Source: an uncultured Treponema sp.
GTDB taxonomy: Bacteria > Spirochaetota > Spirochaetia > Treponematales > Treponemataceae
DNA length: 50,236 nucleotides
Reading direction: 5' to 3'
Assembly (NCBI GenBank): GCA_944389965.1
Contig: CALXOI010000003.1
Coordinates: 1-50,236, forward strand
The position numbers and the translations under genes were made by a program. The notes under the pieces are model-generated. The model was not told the origin of the DNA, ran no database searches, and saw only the letters and a list, made by a program, of their open reading frames with translations. The stretch's first letter is position 1. Each line of letters opens with the position of its first letter. Shown here in pieces: positions 43,322 through 50,236 of this stretch.

Positions 43322-45766
43322 TTAATCCGCTGTAATACTGGCAGGAATTTCGCCGCCTGCTTTCCCGGTTGTTTGTCCCGTACCGGATTTCTGGCCTGAA
43401 GGTTGTGGCGTATCGCCTGCCGGAGAACTGTTCCCGGAGCCGGTGGAAGCTGTTGTTCCGGTCTGTTCTTGAAGAACTGCATCTGTTCCGGTGGAAAATT
43501 CTCCGGTTAATGCTGGTTTTCTGAATTCCCGGGATGCTTCTGCTGCATTCCACGGATACGGGGTGTCATTTGCAATATCCGGCCGGATGTCATCGTAACG
43601 ACCTATGTTATTCCAGTACATATATCCGTGGTTTACAGAATCCCGCACACCAAAAATTTGCCGTTGGACATAGTTTTCATCATAATATTGGGCATCATAG
43701 GAAACTCCCAGATAAAAAGCTTGGGCCCAAGGTCTGATGACGCTCCGGTTCCGGGCAATAACGGAATTCCTGTAGGTACCATAAAAGTAAATACGGTACG
43801 GGCGTTCTGCGGCCGGTGCATGAGCAAGGAACGGCTGTTCAAAGTGACTGGGGTAAAACATCGGACAGATAACGTCAACGTATTCAGACAGCAATTCCAC
43901 ATCCTGTCCGGTACGGGAACTGCTGCGGTACCAACCATTTGCTCCGTAAATATCAATACCAATGGGAACATTAATATTTTCCCGGGCATATGCCAAAAAA
44001 GATGTGAGGGCACTTTCTTTGTTCATACCAGTATCCTGCCACCGGTAAGATGCCTGCCACAGGTTTTCGCCGTCAGTGGGGAACCGGATGTAATCGAATT
44101 GAATTTCATCAAATCCCCGGCGGATCAGTTCCTGTGCGATTGCCACATTGTATTCCCATACTTCATGGGAATATGGATCGACCCAGTTTTCATCATAATA
44201 GGTCTGTTCCTGTCCGGTAACATTACCTTCTTCATCCACAATATCCTGCATTCCCTTTGTTCCGACCCAAGGGGAATTTGAAACTTTGTTCCATACAGCA
44301 TATTTCCCGCCGCCGTATTCTGCAAGATTCTTATCTTTAAATACAACAATCCGGGCAATGAGATAAATATTTTCTTTTTTGAATTTTTCAACGAATTCAT
44401 CCAGGTCGACTGCATACCGGCTGACATATCCTTTCTCTGATACCAGCGGGTCTTTTGTGTCATAACGGAGCAATCCGTAATCATCCTTCATGTCGATGAC
44501 AATACTGTTTAAATTATTTTTTTTCAGTATTGAAAGAATTTCGTTCTGTCCTGATTCTGTTCGTCCAGTGTTTGCCGGAACATACAAAGCCTTTACCGAT
44601 GTCAGGGAATTAGTAGAAAATGTTGTGTATGTTTTTTCCGGTTTGAGAAGCCATAGTTCATTCAGGATAAGCCAGGTACTGAATCCGCTTAAATTGCGGG
44701 GAATAAATGCGGTGTATACCGGCTCTGGTACTTTTGCCAGTGCCCGCTGCCAGGAAGTGTATTCAGAGGGAATCCCTGTATTTTTCCCCGATGAAATGTT
44801 AAACAGGGAAAGTCCGCCGGGGCGGGTGTACAATATATTGTTGCCGGTCCAGAATAGTCCGTCAATGGTATCTGCCGGTTCTTCACCATGGTAGATTCTT
44901 TCGCCGCGTTTTGTTTCCCAGTTTAATCGGAAAATATTCGGCAGGAACGACTGGGATAAATACATCTCTGTAAACAAGTGTCCGTTTTCATCGGTATGGG
45001 TAATCGGTATTATATCTGCGATTTCATCCGGGTATGTCTGGGTTGGCATGGCATCAAATCCGCCGGTAATATCTTTCCATACCGGACGGGACTGATTGGG
45101 ATGTATATACGACAAACCGTAAATTGCATGGGATACAAAAACAGTCAGTTCTGTGAGTGGAGATCCATCCTGGTTGAATTTACCGGGCACCGGCATATCT
45201 GCAACAGCAACGGCTTTTGCTCCTGCGGTCTGGGCACAGAATCCCAAAGAATTCCATGTTTCACCTCCGTCTTTTGTCAGATACACAGCATCGCTGGTAA
45301 CAGCTGCCAGAATATACGGATTCTGGGGATGGATGGCAATATCTTTTATACCTTTTGCCCGTTGGACAAGGGTTGTTTTTTCCCCGTCATAGGTTTTTAA
45401 GGTAAGTTCCGGCAGTCCGTTTGCTTTGCCCAGGATTGTAAAAGTTGTCAAATCGGTACTGGTGACAATTCCCAGTCCTGTAACAAAAAACCATTGTTCT
45501 CCGTTCAAATTCTGTGTGTAAAGAATCTGTGTTACCCGGCTTTTTGTCCACAAAGGAACGGGTGTGTTGCTGCCAATAATTTTATATAATCCGCTTTCTG
45601 TCCCTGCAAGGATATTTTGAACCAGATGGGAATCACTTTGCGGGGGCAGATTTTCCGGGAGTTGGTATAACCGGCGGGTTGCCGTACCGGTTGAACTGCC
45701 GTCTGCAGCAGAAAGCATTGCGCAGTATACGGCACAAAGACAGAATAACAAAGAAAATTTACGCAT
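43322..45766 (-). CDS. Exported DUF4015 glycosidase-like protein
   Basis: The 814-residue protein has a signal peptide (MRKFSLLF...AMLSAADG). An N-terminal half has BNR/sortilin-like features (YLTKDGGETWNSLGF, IAIHPQNPYILAAVTSD). A C-terminal putative glycosyl-hydrolase domain of the DUF4015 type starts near 405 (LKKNNLNSIVIDMKDDYG, FDEIQFDYIRFPTDG, IGIDIYGANGWY, DVICPMFYPSHF). This is a TIM-barrel family of unproven substrate. The final 70 residues are Gly/Ser/Thr-rich and probably disordered. It is first in a run with the PAP2 phosphatase and mnmE, and divergent from the arginase gene. Confidence 0.87.
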   Translation of the reverse strand: MRKFSLLFCLCAVYCAMLSAADGSSTGTATRRLYQLPENLPPQSDSHLVQNILAGTESGLYKIIGSNTPVPLWTKSRVTQILYTQNLNGEQWFFVTGLGIVTSTDLTTFTILGKANGLPELTLKTYDGEKTTLVQRAKGIKDIAIHPQNPYILAAVTSDAVYLTKDGGETWNSLGFCAQTAGAKAVAVADMPVPGKFNQDGSPLTELTVFVSHAIYGLSYIHPNQSRPVWKDITGGFDAMPTQTYPDEIADIIPITHTDENGHLFTEMYLSQSFLPNIFRLNWETKRGERIYHGEEPADTIDGLFWTGNNILYTRPGGLSLFNISSGKNTGIPSEYTSWQRALAKVPEPVYTAFIPRNLSGFSTWLILNELWLLKPEKTYTTFSTNSLTSVKALYVPANTGRTESGQNEILSILKKNNLNSIVIDMKDDYGLLRYDTKDPLVSEKGYVSRYAVDLDEFVEKFKKENIYLIARIVVFKDKNLAEYGGGKYAVWNKVSNSPWVGTKGMQDIVDEEGNVTGQEQTYYDENWVDPYSHEVWEYNVAIAQELIRRGFDEIQFDYIRFPTDGENLWQASYRWQDTGMNKESALTSFLAYARENINVPIGIDIYGANGWYRSSSRTGQDVELLSEYVDVICPMFYPSHFEQPFLAHAPAAERPYRIYFYGTYRNSVIARNRSVIRPWAQAFYLGVSYDAQYYDENYVQRQIFGVRDSVNHGYMYWNNIGRYDDIRPDIANDTPYPWNAAEASREFRKPALTGEFSTGTDAVLQEQTGTTASTGSGNSSPAGDTPQPSGQKSGTGQTTGKAGGEIPASITAD

Positions 45767-45829
45767 ACATCGATTATCGGTTTTTTTCCTTGTATACTCA
45801 AGGGATTTTCAGGATATGTTCCCGGTTTA

Positions 45830-45858
45830 TTGCGTTTCCACAATAAAGTAGCTACAAT
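45830..45858 (+). promoter_or_regulatory. Arginase-gene promoter giving a leaderless mRNA
   Basis: TTGCGT and TACAAT are separated by 17 bases; the -10 box ends only 6 bases before the ATG at 45865, leaving no room for a ribosome site. Confidence 0.65.
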
Positions 45859-45864
45859 GTATCC

Positions 45865-46773
45865 ATGAAAATACATATTATAGAAATGCCCTTGGATTTT
45901 GGCGGTAACCGCCACGGTTCTGATATGGGACCGTCTGCAATCCGTTTAGCGGGATTAAAGCAGCGGCTGGAGACGCTTTCCCATGAAGCAGTAACTTCTT
46001 TTTCTCCTATAGCTGTTTCTTCTCAGGAATACGAGCAGCCCGGGCGATCTGATGCAAAATATTTGGCACAAATCAGTGAATCCTGTTGTCTGCTGGCAGC
46101 CCGGACAGAAGAAGCGGTTGTTGCCGGTGAGTTTCCGCTGGTTTTGGGAGGTGATCATTCTATTGCATTAGGTTCGATTGCCGGCGTTTCCGCTGCTTGT
46201 AAAAAAAAGAATCAAAGACTGGGCGTTCTCTATGTAGATGCTCACGGGGATTTTAATACTAATGAAACGTCGCCGTCCGGTAATATTCATGGTATGTGCC
46301 TTGCGGCGTCCTGCGGTTACGGGTTAAAGCAACTTACAGACTTGTATCAACCGGGAGTAAAAGTCAGTCCCGAAAACGTCTGCTATGTAGGGTTACGTGA
46401 TATTGATTTGGAAGAAAAAAAACTGATGAAAACGGCAGGTGTTACGGCATTTACTATGAGTGATATTGACCGGATGGGATTTTCCTCTGTGTTGAAAAAA
46501 GTTTCGGTGTTTTTTAAATCTAGGGTTGATGCAGTTCACGTCAGTTTTGACATGGATGTTATTGATCCCATGTTTGCGCCGGGTGTCGGAATTCCATTGC
46601 CTGGCGGCTTAAATTATAGAGAGGCACTGCTTCTTATGGAAGAAATGGCATCAACCGGTTTGGTTTGTTCCGCAGAAATTGTGGAAGTAAACCCGGTACT
46701 GGATGTGCGGAACCAGACAGCCCGGATGGCAGTTGAGCTGATGGCGCGGCTGCTGGGGGATACAATTTATTGA
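45865..46773 (+). CDS. Arginase-family ureohydrolase
   Basis: The 302-residue enzyme has the two-manganese site of arginases and related ureohydrolases: GGDHSIALGS, YVDAHGDFNT and SFDMDVIDP, plus the SGNIHGMCL loop typical of true arginases. It likely splits arginine to ornithine and urea; agmatinase or formiminoglutamase activity is less likely. Its predicted promoter leaves no leader before the ATG. Its stop overlaps the TTG start of the following exported protein. Confidence 0.9.
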   Translation: MKIHIIEMPLDFGGNRHGSDMGPSAIRLAGLKQRLETLSHEAVTSFSPIAVSSQEYEQPGRSDAKYLAQISESCCLLAARTEEAVVAGEFPLVLGGDHSIALGSIAGVSAACKKKNQRLGVLYVDAHGDFNTNETSPSGNIHGMCLAASCGYGLKQLTDLYQPGVKVSPENVCYVGLRDIDLEEKKLMKTAGVTAFTMSDIDRMGFSSVLKKVSVFFKSRVDAVHVSFDMDVIDPMFAPGVGIPLPGGLNYREALLLMEEMASTGLVCSAEIVEVNPVLDVRNQTARMAVELMARLLGDTIY

Positions 46774-47594
46774 AACGGAAACCGATATTTTGCGCGGCTG
46801 CTGTTATCTTTTTTGTTGCAAACGTAATGGCGGAGCAACCTCCGGTTGTTGCGTTACCGGTGTTTCCGGAACTGAAAACAGAATCCGTTTTAAATAAGCC
46901 ATTATCATCAGCCGGAATACGCCAGCCGCATCTTACGTGGCTTCTGGAAAGCCAGCAGGGGGTACAGACAATCAAACGCTTTGTCAACCGTGCCTCTGAA
47001 TGGCAGGAAGATGTTGATTCTTCATATCCGGTGAATAAATATAAAGGTTCTCTGTTAACGGTGAATGTTGCCGAGGTGTTCCAGATACGGACAGATATAA
47101 CGGTTGGTTTTATTCAGGGTGAATATCCGTTAACTTATTCCCTGTTTGGTACTTCTAAAGGATATAATCAATGGGCATCCATGGATTTGGAATGTGTTGT
47201 TGAAAAAACATGGCCGGTAACATACCGGACAAAGATAACCCCGTTTGCCGGATATTTATTTTCCCAATATAATTTACAAAATTTAAAGACAACGGACGTA
47301 TCTGACCGGCGGGAATATCATTCGATTGCAGCCGGAGTGGAAATGTCATTTCAACCTATCCGGTTTCTAACAGTTTCCGGCGGTCTTTCTTTTTCTCCGT
47401 TTACTTTTACCTATGGCATTCAATCACCGTTAGTGCAGGTAAACTACCAGACAATGTTGGGTTTTGATGCAGGGTTTGTATCCCTTTCCGGAATTTTTTC
47501 AGCCCGGAATACAATCGGTAGGTCTGCGGATTCGCCTGATCCGGGACTGTTACAGATTTTTGAGGCAGGTATTCGTTTTGTGATAAAAAAATAA
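46770..47594 (+). CDS. Exported protein, probable outer-membrane barrel
   Basis: The 274-residue product starts with TTG overlapping the arginase stop (TTGA), with GGGGGA upstream. A signal peptide (KRKPIFCAAAVIFFVANVMA) precedes a proline-rich stretch. The rest alternates polar and hydrophobic residues in strand-like pairs (LTVNVAEVFQIRTDITVGFI, VNYQTMLGFDAGFVSLSG) and ends FEAGIRFVIKK, fitting an outer-membrane barrel. No family was recognised. Coupling to arginase is by position only. Confidence 0.72.
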   Translation: MKRKPIFCAAAVIFFVANVMAEQPPVVALPVFPELKTESVLNKPLSSAGIRQPHLTWLLESQQGVQTIKRFVNRASEWQEDVDSSYPVNKYKGSLLTVNVAEVFQIRTDITVGFIQGEYPLTYSLFGTSKGYNQWASMDLECVVEKTWPVTYRTKITPFAGYLFSQYNLQNLKTTDVSDRREYHSIAAGVEMSFQPIRFLTVSGGLSFSPFTFTYGIQSPLVQVNYQTMLGFDAGFVSLSGIFSARNTIGRSADSPDPGLLQIFEAGIRFVIKK

Positions 47595-47732
47595 TGTTTG
47601 TGTACCGGCAGATCTGGAGAGGTACTTTCCTGTGTTTACGGTATATTATATTAGGGCCGGATTTACCGTATTGCTTGCCGTTTTATCTGAGATTCAGTAC
47701 ATTAAATATATAACCTTTCTGTGGCAAAACTA

Positions 47733-47747
47733 CCGGCAGACAGCCGG
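47733..47747. repeat. Third copy of CCGGC-AGACA-GCCGG hairpin word
   Basis: This 15-base word is identical to the ones at the start of both units of the 18977-19093 tandem duplication. Here it lies upstream of htpG, about 43 bases before its start. Confidence 0.6.
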
Positions 47748-47789
47748 TGTCCGCTCTAAATGCAGAAAATTTTTACAGGAGATGTTGTC

Positions 47790-49778
47790 ATGGCAACCTA
47801 TCAATTTCAAACAGAAGTAAACCAGCTTCTGACCCTTATTATTCATTCATTATATTCAAACAAAGATATTTTTTTGCGGGAGATTGTTTCAAATGCTTCC
47901 GACGCTCTTGATAAGCTGAAATATCTGACACTTTCCGATGACGCATATAAAAATGTCACGTTTGAACCCCGCATTGATATTTCTTTTGATGAAGAAAAGA
48001 AAATCCTAACCGTCAAAGATACGGGAATCGGCATGGACAGCGAGGATTTGACATCCAACTTGGGAACTATCGCCCGTTCCGGTACAAAGGCGTTTCTGGA
48101 AAAACTGACTGCGGATGCAAAGAAAGATTCTGCACTTATCGGACAGTTTGGGGTCGGTTTTTATTCTGCGTTCATGGCTTCTTCCCGTATTGATGTATAC
48201 ACCAGAAAGGCAGCAACGGACACCATATTCCACTGGTCCAGTGACGGAACTAATTCCTATGATATAGAAGGCGTTGCTTTGGACAGCGACACCGCGAAAC
48301 GCTACGGTTTTGATGCAGCCGGAACCCACGGTTCTGCCATTGTAATGGTACTGAACGATGACAGCAAAGAGTACGCCAGCCGGTGGAAGGTGGAAGAATT
48401 GGTAAAGCGCTACAGCGACCATATTGCGTTCCCGATTTACCTGCACTATACCCAGAATAAATATGATGACAAAGGAAAAGTAACCGGCAGCGAACAGAAA
48501 ACTGACAAAATCAACAGTGCCAGCGCACTGTGGAAACGTCCTAAGTCAGAGCTGAAACCGGAAGATTACAATGACTTTTATAAAACCATTTCCCATGATT
48601 CTGCGGACCCGCTGATGTATGTGCATACCCATGCAGAAGGTACCCAGGAGTATACCACACTGTTTTATGTGCCGGAGCGTGCGCCGTTTGATATGTATCA
48701 GGCAGACTACAAGAGCGGTGTAAAACTGTATGTAAAACGGGTATTTATCACTGACGACGACCGGGAGCTGCTGCCCGCATACCTGCGTTTTGTCCGGGGC
48801 ATTATTGATTCCGAGGATTTACCGCTGAATGTAAGCCGTGAAATCCTCCAGCAGAACCGGATTCTTGAAGCAATCAAAACCCAGTCGGTAAAGAAATTGC
48901 TGGGCGAATTCAAGAAAATGGCGGACGCAGGGGCAAAAGCCGCCGCAGCAGCAAAAGAAGCCGGCGGAACAGACAAACTGAAAGATGAAGAGAAGAAATC
49001 GCTGGAAACCTGGAATAAATTTGTGGGTCAGTTCAACCGTCCGCTAAAAGAAGGTTTGTATTCTGATTACGCCAACCGGGATGAGCTGGCGGAAATTGTC
49101 CGCTTCAAGTCAACCGCGGCGGAAGGCACCGGTGATGACAACTGGACGAGCTTTGCAGATTACGTTCAGCGGATGCAGCCGGAACAAAAAGCAATTTACT
49201 ATATTACAGGCAGCGATGAGAAAAACCTGCGGTCGTCCCCGTTATTGGAAGCCTACAAAGCAAAAGGGCTTGAAGTGCTCATTATGGCGGATGAAATTGA
49301 CGACATCGTTATTCCTGCATACGGTAAATACAAGGATTTTGAACTGAAGGCAGTGAACCGGGCAGGCAGTGATGATGAGCTGGGCGTGGATAAAAAAGAA
49401 GCTGAAAAGAAAGAAAAAGAATTCAAGCCCGTTGTAGAAAAAATCAAAAAAGCGCTGGGTGACCGGGTAAAAGATGTATGTCTGTCAAAACGGCTGTCTG
49501 ATTCCCCGTCCTGCATTGTTGTGGATGAAAATGACCCGTCCCTTCAGATGGAACGCATGATGAAAGCAATGGGACAGAACAGTTTTGGTATGGTAAAACC
49601 GATTCTTGAAGTAAACGGTGACCATCCCGTTGTTGCCGCATTGAAAGATACTGATGACGAACAGTATATAGAAGATGTTTCTGTTGTCTTGCTGGATCAG
49701 GCGTTGCTTGTTGGCGGCGGAGAACTGGAAGATCCTGCTGATTTTGTAAAACGCTTGAATAAACTGCTGGGTAAATAG
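47790..49778 (+). CDS. htpG: Molecular chaperone HtpG (Hsp90)
   Basis: The 662-residue cytoplasmic chaperone has the GHKL ATPase site (REIVSNASDALDKLKY, VKDTGIGM, LIGQFGVGFYSAFM), the middle domain (RGIIDSEDLPLNVSREILQQ) and the C-terminal dimer domain. The ATG at 47790 is chosen because CAGGAGATG precedes it; an upstream frame from 47760 is unsupported. Two charged, alanine/lysine-rich inserts (KKMADAGAKAAAAAKEAGG and KKEAEKKEKEFK) make it slightly longer than E. coli HtpG. A strong terminator follows. Confidence 0.96.
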   Translation: MATYQFQTEVNQLLTLIIHSLYSNKDIFLREIVSNASDALDKLKYLTLSDDAYKNVTFEPRIDISFDEEKKILTVKDTGIGMDSEDLTSNLGTIARSGTKAFLEKLTADAKKDSALIGQFGVGFYSAFMASSRIDVYTRKAATDTIFHWSSDGTNSYDIEGVALDSDTAKRYGFDAAGTHGSAIVMVLNDDSKEYASRWKVEELVKRYSDHIAFPIYLHYTQNKYDDKGKVTGSEQKTDKINSASALWKRPKSELKPEDYNDFYKTISHDSADPLMYVHTHAEGTQEYTTLFYVPERAPFDMYQADYKSGVKLYVKRVFITDDDRELLPAYLRFVRGIIDSEDLPLNVSREILQQNRILEAIKTQSVKKLLGEFKKMADAGAKAAAAAKEAGGTDKLKDEEKKSLETWNKFVGQFNRPLKEGLYSDYANRDELAEIVRFKSTAAEGTGDDNWTSFADYVQRMQPEQKAIYYITGSDEKNLRSSPLLEAYKAKGLEVLIMADEIDDIVIPAYGKYKDFELKAVNRAGSDDELGVDKKEAEKKEKEFKPVVEKIKKALGDRVKDVCLSKRLSDSPSCIVVDENDPSLQMERMMKAMGQNSFGMVKPILEVNGDHPVVAALKDTDDEQYIEDVSVVLLDQALLVGGGELEDPADFVKRLNKLLGK

Positions 49779-49806
49779 AATCCTGTTTTTGATACCTTGA
49801 ATATGA

Positions 49807-49835
49807 AGTACCCGGAAATTCCGGGTACTTTTTTT
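49807..49835 (+). terminator. htpG terminator
   Basis: AGTACCCGGAA and TTCCGGGTACT form a near-perfect stem, followed by seven Ts. Confidence 0.9.
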
Positions 49836-49913
49836 GTCCGGGAAAAATACTGCCGGTTGCCCAGAGACTATTTTTTATTATTGTATTTTTTTTGCATATT
49901 TATTGTTTAAAAC

Positions 49914-50068
49914 TTGAAAAATGGAGTTTTTGTATTATCATTAATAATAAATAAGGGGAAAAGCCCGTCGTTAATGCCGGAAATTTGTTGCAGCGGATGT
50001 ATCCTCTTTGGTCCGTGTTACGGATTTTATACCATGAAGCCGGAAATAAAGGAAAATTCCGGTTTTTT
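49914..50068 (+). promoter_or_regulatory. Lipoprotein promoter and leader with hairpin
   Basis: TTGAAA (49914-49919) and TATCAT (49936-49941) are 16 bases apart. The leader of about 135 bases ends in a terminator-like hairpin (CCGGAA at 50040 with TTCCGG at 50057, then six Ts) just before the AGGAGG ribosome site. A short frame from 50034 of 18 codons runs through the hairpin and stops 6 bases past the lipoprotein ATG. The rest of the 49779-50082 gap shows no gene. Confidence 0.45.
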
Positions 50069-50082
50069 GCAGGAGGTCGTAA

Positions 50083-50236
50083 ATGACTAAAAACAAATTT
50101 TTATTTTTGATTTTGGCAGGAGCCTTGGTTTTTGCCACATTCGGCTGTAAGCAGAGTACAGGGGGGGGGGGGCTGAGGTGACAACACCGGAACCAGAGCC
50201 AGTACCGGATACCTGGACAGAGATTACCAGTGTTGA
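50083..50236 (+). CDS. Phase-variable lipoprotein, out of frame here, partial
   Basis: The frame starts MTKNKFLF after AGGAGG, has a hydrophobic core and a lipobox ending in Cys (FATFGC, about residue 22), then KQST and a run of 12 Gs. With 12 Gs it reads four glycines, LR and a stop at 50181 (32 residues). With 10 or 13 Gs the next frame opens as GAEVTTPEPEPVPDTW and continues to the window end without a stop. The tract therefore works as an on/off switch, here off. The mature protein is unknown; its start is Pro/Glu-rich, as in surface lipoprotein tethers. Confidence 0.82.
50161..50172. repeat. G12 tract inside lipoprotein coding sequence
   Basis: Twelve consecutive Gs follow codon 26 of the lipoprotein gene. 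Length modulo 3 decides the frame: 12 and 11 lead to early stops, 10 and 13 to an open frame. Confidence 0.9.

Noticed and set aside
46770..47594. Treating the protein after arginase as a secreted partner enzyme
   Set aside because: Only the overlap supports a link; the sequence shows no enzyme motif, so it is left as an unknown exported protein.

Overview
The window looks like the chromosome of a Treponema-like spirochaete. The evidence is an archaeal-type phenylalanyl-tRNA synthetase beta chain (a known spirochaete trait), moderate GC with heavy use of CGG arginine codons and CCGG tetranucleotides, many exported proteins and lipoproteins, and homopolymeric G tracts at promoters and inside a lipoprotein gene, as known from Treponema pallidum. 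No rRNA, tRNA, CRISPR array, insertion sequence or phage was seen.

Layout. 1-5.4 kb: a partial membrane sensor, a small exported protein, a lone OmpR-type response regulator and a PhoB-PhoR pair. 5.7-14 kb: an OLD-family ATPase/Toprim nuclease, then a four-gene overlapping operon (anion permease, SDR epimerase, oligopeptidase F, TcdA), then a Wza-like polysaccharide export protein. 14.1-14.6 kb: a heavily decayed macro-domain pseudogene. 14.7-21.7 kb: pheT, a fused FeoA-FeoB iron transporter, and a MarR regulator divergent from a cytidylate-kinase-like gene and a MATE pump, with a perfect 22-bp palindrome between them. 22-26 kb: a surface-protein region with three lipoproteins, two tandem bacteriohemerythrins and a beta-barrel outer-membrane protein. 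26.4-32 kb: carA and a carB fused in frame to a dapF-like domain. 32-39.2 kb: a fucose/rhamnose-type locus (fucO, ABC permease, ABC ATPase, kinase, isomerase, divergent AraC regulator) in which kinase and isomerase are both broken. 39.6-50 kb: a DUF2974 hydrolase, mnmE, a PAP2 phosphatase, a DUF4015 glycosidase-like protein, an arginase-family enzyme, an exported protein and htpG, ending in a lipoprotein cut by the window edge.

The most striking signal is a set of three long G tracts serving exported proteins. Two lie inside promoter spacers with one shared layout (TTGACA, 8 bases ending in AT, a G tract, then a TAnnnT -10 box). With 12 Gs the lipoprotein promoter has a 20-base spacer and is predicted weak or off; with 10 Gs the outer-membrane-protein promoter has an 18-base spacer and is predicted on. 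The third tract (12 Gs) lies just after the lipobox of a lipoprotein at the window end and puts it out of frame; 10 or 13 Gs would open it. This looks like a multi-locus, independently switching surface phase-variation set.

Two other strong observations: the carB-dapF fusion, whose epimerase part has alanine where the first catalytic cysteine belongs, and the fucose locus, where the isomerase has lost its whole catalytic middle and the kinase carries a frameshift while transporter, reductase and regulator remain open. Everything here was read by eye; no alignment or database search was run.
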